64,000 nucleotides of DNA from Mesorhizobium australicum WSM2073 (GCF_000230995.2 NC_019973.1:3796001-3860000), one strand, 5' to 3'; counted from the stretch's first letter, positions 53,412 to 63,259 are shown. Notes: generated by a model not told the origin, from the sequence alone. Made by a program: numbers and translations.

Positions 53412-54248
53412 CTAAACCGGCAGGCCGGGGCGGTCGAGCTTTTTGGGCGACAGCGTGAAAATCTCGCAGCCGGTGTCGGTCACGCCGATCGTGTGCTCAT
53501 ACTGCGCCGACAGCGAGCGATCGCGCGTCACCGCCGTCCAGCCGTCCGACAGGACTTTCACATGCGGCCGGCCAAGATTGATCATCGGTTCGATGGTGAA
53601 GATCATGCCGGCGCGCATTTCCACGCCTTCATTGGCGCTGCCATAATGCAGGATGTTGGGGGCATCATGGAACAGCTGGCCGACACCGTGGCCGCAGAAA
53701 TCGCGCACCACGGAGCAGCGCTCCGCTTCGGCGTAGGTCTGGATGGCGGCGCCGATGGCGCCGGTGCGCGCGCCCGGCCTGACCGCGGCGATGCCGCGCA
53801 TCAGACACTCATGGGTGACCTCGAGCAGGCGTTCGGCGGCGCGCTTGATCGTGCCGACCGGATACATGCGCGAGGAATCGCCGTGCCAGCCATCGAGGAT
53901 GTAGGTCACGTCGATGTTGACGATATCGCCATCCTTCAGCGGCTTGTTGTCGGGAATGCCGTGACAGACGACATGGTTGATCGAGGTGCAGGACGATTTC
54001 GTGTAACCGCGATAGTTGAGTGTGGCCGGCAGCGCGCCGTTGTCCATGCCGAACTCGAAGACGAAACGGTCGATCGTGTCCGTGGTGACGCCGGGACCGA
54101 CCATTGGCACCAGCTCGTCCAGGCAGCGCGCGGTGAGGTCGCATGCCTTGCGCATGCCGGCAAAGCCTTCCTCGCCATAGAGGCGGATCTGGCCGGTGTT
54201 TCTGAGCGGTGCAGTGGCGGCGTCGAGATAGGTGACCATTTTATCCAT
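53412..54248 (-). CDS. map: Type I methionine aminopeptidase
   Basis: A 278-residue dinuclear metalloprotease removing the initiator Met. The metal ligands are visible: two Asp in DIVNIDVTYILDGWHGDSSR, His in FCGHGVGQLFHDAP, Glu in MIFTIEPMINLG and Glu in YEHTIGVTD. The start MDKMVTYLD at 54248 or MVTYLD at 54239 are both possible. Confidence 0.95.
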   Translation of the reverse strand: MDKMVTYLDAATAPLRNTGQIRLYGEEGFAGMRKACDLTARCLDELVPMVGPGVTTDTIDRFVFEFGMDNGALPATLNYRGYTKSSCTSINHVVCHGIPDNKPLKDGDIVNIDVTYILDGWHGDSSRMYPVGTIKRAAERLLEVTHECLMRGIAAVRPGARTGAIGAAIQTYAEAERCSVVRDFCGHGVGQLFHDAPNILHYGSANEGVEMRAGMIFTIEPMINLGRPHVKVLSDGWTAVTRDRSLSAQYEHTIGVTDTGCEIFTLSPKKLDRPGLPV

Positions 54249-54566
54249 ATAGAAGGTGGCGCGCGGCAGGAGTGAGGCGCGTAAGTGGCACCAGATTTGG
54301 CACTTGGGGGCGAAAGGTTCAAGGAAGAACTGCCTGATGCGGTCTCAGCCGCCCGGATATTCGCTTGCCGAGGCAATGCCTTTCCGGTTTTTCGCGGCGT
54401 TGCTTTCCACTGCCGGGCCGCCTGGTGCCGGCAGGCTTTGCCTTTGCCGCTGCAGCAAAGCGGCGACTTTCCGCAGTGACGACACATTTCCGTGGCACAA
54501 AACGAACGAAGCAACTTTTGACGACGAACGGCGTTGCTTGGGCGATGCCGGTTCGGGAGATGTCGA
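54249..54566. other. 318-base gap between map and DUF982 copy 2
   Basis: No convincing gene. An open frame crossing it has no ribosome site or domain. The stretch must contain promoters for map (minus) and the DUF982 gene (plus); none could be placed with confidence. Confidence 0.5.
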
Positions 54567-54863
54567 ATGGACAGATTGCAATTCGAGGTGCCGGTGCGCA
54601 TCGCACCAGGCCCCGGCTTGCCCGTCGAGGAAATCTACAGCGTCGAGCAGGCGCTCGATTTTCTGCAGGATTGGCCGGCACGCCGGCAGGGGCCGGTGTA
54701 TCAGAAAGCCTTCAATGCCTGTTTCGGTGCCACGGTGGATGTGGTCGAGACCGAAGACGCCTGCCGGGCGTTCATGGCGTTCTGCCGTGTCACCGGACTG
54801 ATGGCCGGCGACATGATGGTGCCGCGCAAGCGCGGCGGCGAGGCGAGAGCACTGCCGGCCTGA
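54567..54863 (+). CDS. DUF982 family protein (copy 2)
   Basis: A 98-residue paralogue of the gene at 4959: EEIYSVEQALDFLQDWPARR, QGPVYQKAFNACFGATVDVV and EDACRAFMAFCRVTG. The shared elements are the S-x-x-x-A-x-x-F-L-x-x-WP motif and the conserved Cys near residue 54. GGGAG precedes the ATG at 54567. Function is unknown. It is separated from copy 1 by almost 50 kb and has no thermometer-like leader. Confidence 0.8.
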   Translation: MDRLQFEVPVRIAPGPGLPVEEIYSVEQALDFLQDWPARRQGPVYQKAFNACFGATVDVVETEDACRAFMAFCRVTGLMAGDMMVPRKRGGEARALPA

Positions 54864-55021
54864 GGGCCGCCGGGTGAACCAGTTCGGGTTCGAAAGTACA
54901 TGACAATTCGCGTGCGCGACGCATCGGCCGGTCACCGTTAAGCTTCCGTTTCCACCTTCGCTGTTAGCCATTGCTTGTTCGGCAATGGTTGATTCGTTGC
55001 GTCAGTTTCATGGTTCGGAAG

Positions 55022-55285
55022 ATGTACCCAGAAAAAGTCCGTGCGTTCCCGATCGATCGTCAGGTATTCTTGGTCAGGGAAGTTGCCGCCAAGCTCGGCA
55101 ATCTGCATGGCGAGACCGCCACCTCGTTCTGGAAGGCAAAAGCGACGGAGTTGCTCGATCTCGTTGTCGGGACGGGCAGGGACAGAACGGCAGCCAGCGA
55201 CGAAGTGCGCAGGTTCTTCCTGGCCGTGCAAAGAGAATTGTTGGCTGAGTCGAACGGTGAGTCCGCGCCAGTTCTTTCTGCCTGA
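55022..55285 (+). CDS. DUF6074-like small protein
   Basis: An 87-residue hydrophilic protein: VRAFPIDRQVFLVREVAAKL, then GETATSFWKAKATELLDLVV and FFLAVQREL. The FPxxRQ..LVR and HGE/D-x-A-x-x-(F/Y)W pattern is that of DUF6074, a rhizobial family of unknown role, often near phage or mobile regions. The ATG at 55022 with GGAAG is preferred; the frame extends to 54971. It lies next to a suspected insertion-sequence end. Confidence 0.6.
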   Translation: MYPEKVRAFPIDRQVFLVREVAAKLGNLHGETATSFWKAKATELLDLVVGTGRDRTAASDEVRRFFLAVQRELLAESNGESAPVLSA

Positions 55286-55296
55286 AGCGGCGGACG

Positions 55297-55356
55297 CCGA
55301 TCAGGCAATGGGACCCCCGATCAAACAATGGCACCCCTGATCGAAAATGAGCCTAA
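55297..55356. mobile_element. Degenerate 20-bp tandem repeats resembling an IS21-family end
   Basis: Three 20-base units: CCGATCAGGCAATGGGACCC, CCGATCAAACAATGGCACCC, then a partial CTGATCGAAAATGAGCC. Read in reverse, the arrangement (GGGTCCCATTG...GATCGG...GGGGTGCCATTG...GATCAGGGG) looks like the multiple transposase-binding repeats at IS21-type termini. No transposase (istA/istB) is nearby, so this would be a solo remnant. Confidence 0.4.
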
Positions 55357-55398
55357 GTTTTAGCCTTTCGTTCATATATGCGTGCTTTCTAATTGACC

Positions 55399-56640
55399 AT
55401 GGTGTTCAACTGCTTCACCCGGATACGGCTGACGGCGGCCGGCATAGGCCGCAGCAGAGCCGCGAACGTCGCCACCATCTTTGCCCTCACCCTGCCGATC
55501 GTTGTCGGTGCGGCGGGTTTTGGCGTGGAAACCTCCTATTGGTACTATAACAGCTTGAGACTGCAGGCCACGGCGGATGCCGCGGCCTATGCCGGCGCGC
55601 TGGAGCAGATCTCGGGTTCCGATACGCCGACTATCGTCGCGGCGGCGACCCAGTCGGCCGCGACGAATGGGCTTGGCGCAGGCACGATCGTCGTCAATAC
55701 GCCGCCCGCGTCCGGACCGAACACGGCCAAGAAAGCGGTTGAGGTGATCGTCGGCCAAAAGCTCGATCGGATGTTCACCCTGATCTTCACTCAGACCCAG
55801 GTTCCAGAACAGGCGAGGGCCGTGGCCCTCATCACCAATGCTTCGAAGGCCTGCATACTCGCGCTCGATCCGACCGCCTCGCAGGCTGCCCTGTTTTCAG
55901 GCAACACCGGCGTGAAGTTCACCGGCTGCTCGGTGATGGCCAATTCGATCGCCTCGGATGCCATCAAGCTTCAGGGATCGGCGGGTCTCCAGGCCGATTG
56001 TCTGATAACGGCGGGCGGCGTCTCTCTCAGCAATCCCGTCACCACCGTTTGCGCGGCCCCGATCACCCAGGCGCTGCCTGCCGCGGATCCATTTGCCGGC
56101 CTGCCGGCCCCGGCGGCCTCGAACCCCTGCAAGAATATCAATGGCAACAAGACGACGCAAACGATCCAGCCGGGGACCTACTGCAGTGGACTCAGCCTCA
56201 GCGGCGATGTCACCCTTTCGCCTGGGGTCTACGTCGTCCAGGGGGGCGATTTCAAAGTGAATGCGAACGCCAACGTCTTCGGTGACGGCGTCACCATCTA
56301 CCTCGCCGGCGCCTCGCGTGTGTCGATGAACGGCAACGCCACGGTCAATCTGAGCGCGCCGACGTCCGGCAGTTACTCGGGCGTGCTGATGTATGGCGAC
56401 AGAACGGCCACCGGCGGACAGAGTACCTTTAACGGCACGGCAACCTCGCTGCTGACCGGCGCGCTCTACTTCCCCAGGCAGCAGGTAAACTATCTCGGGA
56501 ATTTCTCCGGCAAAAGCGGGTGCACGCAGGTTGTCGCCGACATGATCCAATGGTCCGGCAACGCGACCATCAATCAGGATTGCACGAGCCTTGGAATGGG
56601 CGATATTTTCGCCGCCCAGTCCGTGATGCTGGTCGAGTAA
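55399..56640 (+). CDS. TadG-like pilus-assembly-type protein
   Basis: A 413-residue protein with an N-terminal TadE/G helix (SRAANVATIFALTLPIVVGA, GFGVETSYWYYN) then LQATADAAAYAGALEQ, the usual continuation of TadG-type proteins with a von Willebrand-like or secreted domain. The rest is Gly/Asn/Thr-rich and beta-rich with several Cys (CSVMAN, NPCKNINGNK, TYCSGL, GCTQVV). An ATG at 55399 is preferred over TTG at 55393. No tadABC, pilin or secretin genes are nearby. Two TadE-like genes follow. Confidence 0.75.
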   Translation: MVFNCFTRIRLTAAGIGRSRAANVATIFALTLPIVVGAAGFGVETSYWYYNSLRLQATADAAAYAGALEQISGSDTPTIVAAATQSAATNGLGAGTIVVNTPPASGPNTAKKAVEVIVGQKLDRMFTLIFTQTQVPEQARAVALITNASKACILALDPTASQAALFSGNTGVKFTGCSVMANSIASDAIKLQGSAGLQADCLITAGGVSLSNPVTTVCAAPITQALPAADPFAGLPAPAASNPCKNINGNKTTQTIQPGTYCSGLSLSGDVTLSPGVYVVQGGDFKVNANANVFGDGVTIYLAGASRVSMNGNATVNLSAPTSGSYSGVLMYGDRTATGGQSTFNGTATSLLTGALYFPRQQVNYLGNFSGKSGCTQVVADMIQWSGNATINQDCTSLGMGDIFAAQSVMLVE

Positions 56641-56646
56641 CCTTCC

Positions 56647-57087
56647 GTGGATCGCCGATCGTACTCAATTCTTAAAGATGAGGTAGGCGCTGCGGCCGTT
56701 GAGTTCGCGATGGTGCTGCCCTTCCTGTGCCTGGCGCTGCTCGGCATCGTCGACGGCTGGTCATACGTCACGAACTCACTGTCGATGCGCGCCGGCGTCA
56801 AGACAGCGGCAAACCTGGTGCTGGCTGGGTCGACTGACGATGCGGCAACGCAGGCCGTTGCCCTTTCGAGCTGGGAGAAGCGGCCGGACGACGGACAGGT
56901 CACGCTGAGCCGGATCCACAAATGCGGGACGACGGTGGTCGACGCCTCGACGCTGTGCAGCGGACCGAAGTTGTCGGCGGTCTTTGTTCAGATCCAGGCA
57001 TCGGCCACCTGGACCCCGCCCTTCACCTTCGGCGTCTTTTCCGCCCCCAGCACGATCGGCCACCAGGAGTTGATCCGTGTTCGGTAA
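56647..57087 (+). CDS. TadE-like protein 1
   Basis: A 146-residue protein with a GTG start. After [20 protein letters not shown], the TadE signature (E-x-A-x-x-x-P), a single helix leads to a periplasmic domain with two Cys (HKCGTT, STLCSG). TadE-type proteins are pseudopilins of the Flp/Tad system. It starts seven bases after the TadG-like gene and overlaps the next by 11 bases, forming a three-gene operon. Confidence 0.8.
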   Translation: MDRRSYSILKDEVGAAAVEFAMVLPFLCLALLGIVDGWSYVTNSLSMRAGVKTAANLVLAGSTDDAATQAVALSSWEKRPDDGQVTLSRIHKCGTTVVDASTLCSGPKLSAVFVQIQASATWTPPFTFGVFSAPSTIGHQELIRVR

Positions 57088-57481
57088 TGCGAGGGGCTTC
57101 AGGGCCGATCGATCGGGCGGAGCCGCGCTCGAATTCGCGCTGATCGCACCGTTCCTCATCATGCTGCTATTCGGAATCTTCGCCTTCGGCTGGTCGATGA
57201 ATTCGGCCTCAAGCGTTCGGTACACGCTGGAGGCGTCCGCACGGTCCCTGCAGCTTAACAACACGCTGACTCAGGCCGACATCCAGGCGATCGCGACGCA
57301 GAAACTGCTTGCGCTGGGTCTGAAGGATGTCAACGTCACGATCGCCATCGATCCCGTGAGCGGCGGCTTTCGCATAGCGCACCTGACCGCTGCCTATGCG
57401 TTCGTCATAGACTTCCCGTACTTCAGTGCCTTTCCGATCAATTATGCGACGACCGTTACCGTGCCGCTGGTCGGCAGCTAG
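57077..57481 (+). CDS. TadE-like protein 2
   Basis: A 134-residue protein with GTG start, and the segment [20 protein letters not shown] carrying the TadE glutamate and proline. The remaining domain is beta/alpha mixed with no Cys. It overlaps the previous gene by 11 bases. The trio may supply minor pilins to a Tad system encoded elsewhere, or form a separate surface structure. Confidence 0.8.
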   Translation: MFGNARGFRADRSGGAALEFALIAPFLIMLLFGIFAFGWSMNSASSVRYTLEASARSLQLNNTLTQADIQAIATQKLLALGLKDVNVTIAIDPVSGGFRIAHLTAAYAFVIDFPYFSAFPINYATTVTVPLVGS

Positions 57482-57631
57482 ACGTGGGCTGTCCCTGCCA
57501 TGTCGGCGAAGGACGTTTGGAACGGTTCCATTCCGCCCAGTAACAGGCTCTTTTGCCAGCGCGGGATTGTCGAAATTTTTATCCAAGACATCAAGAATCT
57601 TTAAACGTGTGCCCTTTACGAAAGCACGTAT

Positions 57632-57707
57632 GGCCTCGTGGCGGAGCGGCTACGCTAGAGACTGCAAATCTCGGAAGCCTCGGTTCGATTCCGAGGCGAG
57701 GCCTCCA
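57632..57707 (+). tRNA. tRNA-Cys (GCA), copy 2
   Basis: Same acceptor stem and CCA as the copy at 6462, but the anticodon stem is AGAGA/TCTC(G) and the T-stem CCTCGG/CCGAGG, so changed bases are compensated. D-loop and variable region also differ. It lies 150 bases past the TadE genes. Confidence 0.93.
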
Positions 57708-57807
57708 AAATCCCGATGCGGCTGGATCGTCGGTCCGGGACGGGATTGGAGCCATCCCTGGTCCATTCCGCATTACGCCAAGCGGTTCCGCTTGGGTGCA
57801 AAAAGCT

Positions 57808-58947
57808 CTAACGGAACAGATATCTCGACACCTCGGGGTTGCCGCGGCGCCACATCACGTTATCGAGGAAGTAGTGGTGTACGTTGATGAAAATCAACAC
57901 GATGAAGAAGAACAGCGACGATCCAAGGACCTCCCGGTCATAGGGGACAATGGCGGTCAGCGCGGTCGGAATCAGCCAGAAACCCAGACCGCCAAGGAGG
58001 AGGCCAGCACTGATGAACTCCAGGAGCCGCACTCTGTAGGCCGGACCAAGAATCGACAGGATTCTGGATTGCGGAATTTTTTCGGCATCGCGCGCATCAC
58101 GCTCGACATTGCTCTGATAGCGCCAGACCACCGCCAGGTACTGCAAGGAATGGAGCGCCGGCACCACGAGCAGCCAGAGCGGATTCATCCTTACGATCAG
58201 AATCCAAAGATATAGCGACGCGCTGTAGGCGACGATGCCGTTATATGGCAGGCCGCCGCCATTCCTGGTCCAACGATTGATCAGCATCACAAGGGTGGCA
58301 GCCGTGGAAGCGGCCGCGGCCGAGAGTGCAATCGCATTGAGCCATGCAGGGGTGGCAAACGTATAATATTCCAGCCCCAGATATTTTCCCTGGCTGACCG
58401 CCGTGTTCGTCTGAAGCCATGCGAACAGCCAAACGGCATAGCTGTTGACCAGCAGGATTTTCTTGTCCGGATCGGTGAAGAACCGGCGCTTCAGGACGGC
58501 ATCCACCATCAACATGCCGTAGCCTTGCTTGACGTAGTGCCAACCCACGAAAAAGAACATCGCGTTGGTTGCATTCCCCAAGAGCCGGGCGTTAGCCGTT
58601 ATCGAGCCATAAGCGAAAAATGCGCCCATGAGCAGGGGAACGACGATGCCGGCGAAGATGTAGCGGATCTGCAGGTTCCTGTCGTATCCGTCGCCACGCA
58701 GCTTCCGCCCAAAATTGCGGTAGAAGAGTTGGTAGGAGTGGGCGAAGTGCGGATAGTTGATCAGATAAGCCAGGAAAAGCATCGTCGCCGCAACGAGCCC
58801 TTCGTATCTCAGCGGCACGAAATACAGCACCGGCAAAATCAGGAATGCGCTGCCGCCAAGCATCAGAAAGTCGGCGAGCTGACCAAAGAGATATTTTGGA
58901 GGCGTTGCCGCAGGAGCGCGTGTATCCGCCGAAAGGTGAACTGCCAT
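57808..58947 (-). CDS. Polytopic membrane protein of unknown family
   Basis: A 379-residue protein with about ten hydrophobic helices. Notable are NYPHFAHSYQLFYRNF, FFVGWHYVKQGYGMLMVDA and INVHHYFLDNVMWRRG: histidines near membrane faces, a distribution like that of membrane-bound enzymes with metal sites, but no known motif fits. AGGGAGCGCTCAT precedes the ATG at 58947; longer frames add hydrophilic residues. It stands alone between two tRNA genes. Confidence 0.75.
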   Translation of the reverse strand: MAVHLSADTRAPAATPPKYLFGQLADFLMLGGSAFLILPVLYFVPLRYEGLVAATMLFLAYLINYPHFAHSYQLFYRNFGRKLRGDGYDRNLQIRYIFAGIVVPLLMGAFFAYGSITANARLLGNATNAMFFFVGWHYVKQGYGMLMVDAVLKRRFFTDPDKKILLVNSYAVWLFAWLQTNTAVSQGKYLGLEYYTFATPAWLNAIALSAAAASTAATLVMLINRWTRNGGGLPYNGIVAYSASLYLWILIVRMNPLWLLVVPALHSLQYLAVVWRYQSNVERDARDAEKIPQSRILSILGPAYRVRLLEFISAGLLLGGLGFWLIPTALTAIVPYDREVLGSSLFFFIVLIFINVHHYFLDNVMWRRGNPEVSRYLFR

Positions 58948-59149
58948 ATGAGCGCTCCCTTGCGGTCCATTTAACCACCGGCCCGTTTGCTCGACAAGAA
59001 CGAGAATCCGAGCGGTCACCGCAACAGGCTTGAGCATCGGCCGAAACGGACGCCGTGATCCTCAAATTGTCGATGCGGTGCCGCCCTGCCAAATCTGCCG
59101 GGCACTCGCTGTGTAGAATCGGGAAGGAGAGACCGAGGTCTGAAAAACC

Positions 59150-59224
59150 TGGTACGCCCAAGGGGAATCGAACCCCTGTTACCGCCGTGAAAGGGCGGTG
59201 TCCTAACCGCTAGACGATGGGCGC
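59150..59224 (-). tRNA. tRNA-Glu (TTC)
   Basis: Minus strand: acceptor GCGCCCA pairs with TGGGCGT (one G-U), discriminator A and CCA encoded. Anticodon loop CTTTCAC (anticodon TTC) on CCGCC/GGCGG; T-arm GGGGTTCGATTCCCC. Confidence 0.96.
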
Positions 59225-59469
59225 GCTCAGACGAAGCGGCTTATACTGGCGTTGTGCGCAACCGGCAACCCGTTAGGTGCCGCCTTGGACAACTTTTTTC
59301 CGACCTGCCAAATCAGCGTTTTCGCGGGGCGGAAGAGCTTGCAATTTGCGGTGACGTCAGGCGCCTCGGCATCCTCGGGTGTTCGCGACGGAGCTTCGCT
59401 CCTGCTCTGCCCGTGGATGACGAAGTCGCGGCCTTCGCCGCTGACAGGCTCCGGCCCGACAAATCGCCG

Positions 59470-60717
59470 CTAGCCGTCGTCACCGCCGCTGCGCCGGCGG
59501 CAGCGCCAGTTCCAGTCGCGCTCGGGGCCGACGTCGACATGAACCGATTCGGTGTGGCAGTAGGTGCCGACGCCACCGCGGCCGGGCATGGTCCTGATGT
59601 AATTCGCAAGCTCCCACTTGGAGACGCCGGGCACCTGGATGTCGGCGGCGGCGCAATACATGTGCAGCGAATTCTTGGCGCCGTTGGCGCGACGGTTGCG
59701 GGCCGGATCGCGATAGCCCGAGGTCACCATCATCTTGCGGCCGTAATGGCCTTCGATCGTCTTCAGCACGCGCACAAGGGACGGCTTCAGGCAAGCCACG
59801 TCGACGCTCTCATTCTGCTTCAAGAGACCGTTGGGCGCGAGCCGAGCCATGCCGGCGGCGGAGGCAACCTGATAGGAGCCGCCCGAGCCTTCGTCCTCGT
59901 TGAGGTCGACGTCGCTTTCATCGTCGAGGCCGGATTTGCGCTTGATCTCGAACAGGGCCGTCTGGCGCACGCCGGGCAAGGCGTCACTGCCGGTGATGTG
60001 ACCGGCATCGCCGCCGAGTGAAGCCAGTTGCAGTGGCTTCTGCGTGGAATCAGCAGAGGCCAAAGTGATGATCGGTTTTGCCGCAGGCGGAGCAGGCTTG
60101 GGCTGCACGGCAGGCTGTTCGCCCGATCGGGTGTTGACCAGCGGAGCAGGCGTCGCCGAAGCCGGGGTGGCGCCGAACATCGAGGCCAGGAAGCCTTTTT
60201 TCTTCGGCGCGTCGGCTTGCGGTGCCTCGCCGGCGGTCACGTATACCGGATTGTTCATCACCGGTGCCGCGGCTGGCGTCGGCGCGGTGGCTGCGGCATC
60301 GGCGGCGGCGATCTTCTGGGCGACCGCGTCGGTCTGCCGCGCCGTCTGTACCGGCTGCTGCAAGGACTGCGGCGTCTGTCCCGCGATCGTTTCCGCGCCG
60401 GCCGGTATGGTGAGCGGGAAAGTGGCCCCAGGCTTGGCAATCGGTACGTAAGCAACCTTTTCGGGGAGTGCCGTGTCGCTTTCGCTCATCACGGTCGTCT
60501 GCTCTGTCGCCACTTGCGACGACGAATCAGCGGCGAGAGGCTTGCCCGCGGAGGCGGCGTGGAGGTCCGATGCGGAAGCATTATAGCCGGGCATTCCAAC
60601 CGACATTGTCGGATCGCCAGCCGATGTGCAGGAGGCCAGAAGCATGGAGCAGAGCGCTGCCACAATGGCGCGGCGTTCTCCCTTTGCGAGGCTCCATCCT
60701 GCTGATTTCAAAGTCAA
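59470..60717 (-). CDS. Lipoprotein with M15-type (YcbK/DUF882-like) peptidase domain
   Basis: A 415-residue protein. The lipobox LASCTSAG places it in the outer or inner membrane. A long Pro/Ala/Thr-rich linker leads to a C-terminal peptidase domain with TSGYRDPARNRRANGAKNSL and HMYCAAADIQVPGVS, then ESVHVDVG: the H-x6-D-...-H arrangement of M15 zinc peptidases. It may cut peptidoglycan cross-links or be a wall-binding scaffold. A conserved Cys sits between the ligands (HMYCAAAD). Confidence 0.82.
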   Translation of the reverse strand: MTLKSAGWSLAKGERRAIVAALCSMLLASCTSAGDPTMSVGMPGYNASASDLHAASAGKPLAADSSSQVATEQTTVMSESDTALPEKVAYVPIAKPGATFPLTIPAGAETIAGQTPQSLQQPVQTARQTDAVAQKIAAADAAATAPTPAAAPVMNNPVYVTAGEAPQADAPKKKGFLASMFGATPASATPAPLVNTRSGEQPAVQPKPAPPAAKPIITLASADSTQKPLQLASLGGDAGHITGSDALPGVRQTALFEIKRKSGLDDESDVDLNEDEGSGGSYQVASAAGMARLAPNGLLKQNESVDVACLKPSLVRVLKTIEGHYGRKMMVTSGYRDPARNRRANGAKNSLHMYCAAADIQVPGVSKWELANYIRTMPGRGGVGTYCHTESVHVDVGPERDWNWRCRRRSGGDDG

Positions 60718-60932
60718 ATTCCCCCTCGGTGTCCGATCGGTATATACCTGGCGCCGACTGGTATGTCCGCGTCAGGTGGACCTTTGTCTCCGATCCGGAA
60801 ACGAGACCTGTGTCAAATCAGCAAGCCTGTAAGTATTTTTGCAGCGATTGCCGAATTGCGGCCGCTTGATGGTTGACGACACCATTTCGCCCGCTTTTGC
60901 GGGGGCGTCAACTCACCAGACATTACAGTCCG

Positions 60933-62768
60933 TTACACACGCACCTTGACATAGGTCCCGGGAGCATCGCCCAAGGTTTTCATATGCTTGCCGGGTTTGC
61001 GGGCAGGCACACGGGTGTTGTCCTTGGCCTCTATCCAGCCTTGCCAGTGCGGCCACCAGGATCCCGGATGGCCGGTGGCGGAGGCTATCCACTGGTCGAA
61101 GTCGCCCTTCGGCGGACCGCCGGTCCAGTACTGATATTTGTTGGATGCGGGCGGATTGACGACGCCAGCTATATGGCCCGATCCCGCCATCACGTACTCG
61201 ACCGGGCCGCCGAAATATTTCGAGCCGAGGAAGACGGACAGAGCCGGCGCGATGTGATCTTCCCGGGAGGCGAGATTGTAGACCGGAATGGTGACATCGC
61301 CGAGCGAGATCGTGTGGCCCGCCAGTTGCATCGTGCCGCGCGAGAGGTTGTTCTCGAGATAGCAGTTGCGCAGGTAAAAGGAGTGGTTGGCCGCCGCCAT
61401 GCGGGTCGAATCGGCGTTCCAGTAGAGCAGGTCGAAGGGCAGGGGGTCCTTGCCGCGCATGTAGTTGTTGACAACATAGGGCCAGATCAGGTCACCCGAG
61501 CGCAGCATGTTGAAGGCGGTCGCCATCTTGGTGCCGTCGAGATAGCCCTTTTCGTTCATCGACTTTTCCACCGCCGCGACCTGTTCCTCGTCGACGAACA
61601 CTTTCAGATCGCCGGCATGGGTGAAGTCGACCTGTGTGGTGAAGAAGGTCGCCGACTTGATGCGGTCGTCGCCTTCCCCAGCCATCAGCGCCAAGGCCGC
61701 CGCCAGCAACGTGCCGCCGACGCAGTAGCCTATAGCATTGACGTCGCGCTCGCCGGTCGCCTTCTCGATCGTGTCGAGGCCGTATTGCAGGCCTTCCCTG
61801 ATATAGGCTTCCCAGTTCTTGGCGCCGTGGCGTTCATCCGGATTGATCCAGGAGATGACGAAAACGGTGTGGCCTTGCTCGATCGCCCAGCGGATGAAGG
61901 ATTTCTGCGGGTTGAGGTCGAGTATGTAGAACTTGTTGATCCAAGGCGGGCAGATCAGCAGCGGGCGCTTCAGCACCGTCTCGGTCGCCGCATCATACTG
62001 GATGATCTCGGCGACATCGCTGCGGCCGACCACCTTGCCGGGCGTGGTGGCGATGTTCCTGCCGATCTCGAAGGGTGAATAGTCAGCCTGACGCAGTTTG
62101 AGGTCGCCTTTGCCGGCGGCGATGTCCTCAGCCAGCATCTTCATGCCGCGCACCAGGTTTTCGCCGTTGGAGGCGACGGTTTCGCGAAACAGTTCGGGAT
62201 TGGTCAGGATGAAATTGGACGGCGAGATGGCGTTGGATACTTGCTTGACGTAGAAGCTCGCCTTGTGGCGGGTATGCTCGTCCAGGCCTTCGGCATGGTC
62301 GACCAGTTCGGACGCCCAGCGCGAGGTGACCAGATAGGCCTGTTTCAAGAAGTCGAAGAAGGCGTTGCGGCCCCATTCCGGGTCCTGGAACCGCTTGTCG
62401 CCGCGCTCCGGCTTGACGGCATCGTCGGCGCCTTCGGCATTGGGGCTGACGCGCTGGATGGCGTTCGCCCAAACCGTCATGTAGCCAGCGAACAGCCGCG
62501 TCTGCGCTTCGAGCGCCCGCTGCGGATCGGCGAGCCAGTATTCGCTGAGCTTGGAGAAGGTCTTGACCATGTCGACGACCGGCTCGGCGACCTGGTCGCG
62601 CACCTCACCTTTTTCGCGCGGTTCGGCCCATGCGGAAGCCGCCTTGCCAGCCTGCTCGATCATCCGCGCCATGTTCAGCGCGAAGCGTTCCGGGTCCTTC
62701 ACCAGATATTGCTCGACCGTCGAAGGTCCGCCATCTTCCGCTTTGCCCGAATCGGGTGTTTTGGACAT
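60933..62768 (-). CDS. phaC: Class I poly(3-hydroxyalkanoate) polymerase PhaC
   Basis: A 611-residue enzyme that polymerises hydroxyacyl-CoA into storage polyester. The lipase-like box reads [13 protein letters not shown] with the nucleophile Cys at about residue 349; [12 protein letters not shown] holds the catalytic His, and the Asp is in FNSREDHI-type [13 protein letters not shown]. The start [14 protein letters not shown] at 62768 is chosen over a longer frame. It is divergent from the small lipoprotein gene with about 100 bases between. No phaAB or phasin lies in the window. Confidence 0.95.
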   Translation of the reverse strand: MSKTPDSGKAEDGGPSTVEQYLVKDPERFALNMARMIEQAGKAASAWAEPREKGEVRDQVAEPVVDMVKTFSKLSEYWLADPQRALEAQTRLFAGYMTVWANAIQRVSPNAEGADDAVKPERGDKRFQDPEWGRNAFFDFLKQAYLVTSRWASELVDHAEGLDEHTRHKASFYVKQVSNAISPSNFILTNPELFRETVASNGENLVRGMKMLAEDIAAGKGDLKLRQADYSPFEIGRNIATTPGKVVGRSDVAEIIQYDAATETVLKRPLLICPPWINKFYILDLNPQKSFIRWAIEQGHTVFVISWINPDERHGAKNWEAYIREGLQYGLDTIEKATGERDVNAIGYCVGGTLLAAALALMAGEGDDRIKSATFFTTQVDFTHAGDLKVFVDEEQVAAVEKSMNEKGYLDGTKMATAFNMLRSGDLIWPYVVNNYMRGKDPLPFDLLYWNADSTRMAAANHSFYLRNCYLENNLSRGTMQLAGHTISLGDVTIPVYNLASREDHIAPALSVFLGSKYFGGPVEYVMAGSGHIAGVVNPPASNKYQYWTGGPPKGDFDQWIASATGHPGSWWPHWQGWIEAKDNTRVPARKPGKHMKTLGDAPGTYVKVRV

Positions 62769-62866
62769 GGTTCGCGGGGTTCCTCCGGAAGCGTTTTCTT
62801 GACATATTAACATGGGACATCCGACAGGGTCCAATCTCGCTCTACCCCGGCTGCCAAGGAAACAAT

Positions 62867-63259
62867 ATGACGATTAAGTTTGGCGAGACTGTTTTTTTCG
62901 GTGCCGGCCACTTTTGCCGCATCAGCGCGGCCCTCATGCTCCTGGCCGTTGCCGGATGCTCGAGCACGAATACCAGCGGTCCGGTGCCGATGGCCACCGA
63001 CGCGGGCCCGAAGGACACCGGCACCTTTCCGAACCTCAACATCCCGCCGCAGGTGGCGGCGAAACAATTCACCGAGGCCGAGAAGAAAGCCAAGCTCGCC
63101 CAGTTGAAGGCCGACGAGAACGGGCAGGGCGCCAAGGGCGGCGGCGCGGCCGTCACCAACCAGGCGGCGCTGACCGATCTCGCCAAGAAACATGGTCCGC
63201 AGACCCTGAAGCAGATCGAAGGCAAATGCGACCCCGCCCTCGACCCTACCTGCAAATGA
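62867..63259 (+). CDS. Small hypothetical lipoprotein
   Basis: A 130-residue protein with [14 protein letters not shown], a lipobox. The remainder is Lys/Ala-rich with a helix ([20 protein letters not shown]) and two Cys at the end ([13 protein letters not shown]). CAAGGAAACAAT provides the ribosome site for the ATG at 62867; upstream frame in 62630 is antisense to phaC. It precedes the aminotransferase gene by 44 bases. Function unknown. Confidence 0.75.
   Translation: MTIKFGETVFFGAGHFCRISAALMLLAVAGCSSTNTSGPVPMATDAGPKDTGTFPNLNIPPQVAAKQFTEAEKKAKLAQLKADENGQGAKGGGAAVTNQAALTDLAKKHGPQTLKQIEGKCDPALDPTCK

Noticed and set aside
54520..54569. A second ROSE-like leader (TTGCT before DUF982 copy 2)
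   Set aside because: TTGCT at about 54533 has no AGGA partner at the right distance and the flanks do not pair.
54256..54801. Open frame crossing the map-DUF982 gap
   Set aside because: It runs into DUF982 in another frame, has no ribosome site or recognisable segment.
59225..59469. Open frame between tRNA-Glu and the M15 lipoprotein gene
   Set aside because: Short, no ribosome site, and residue composition unlike neighbouring proteins. The 245 bases are treated as intergenic.
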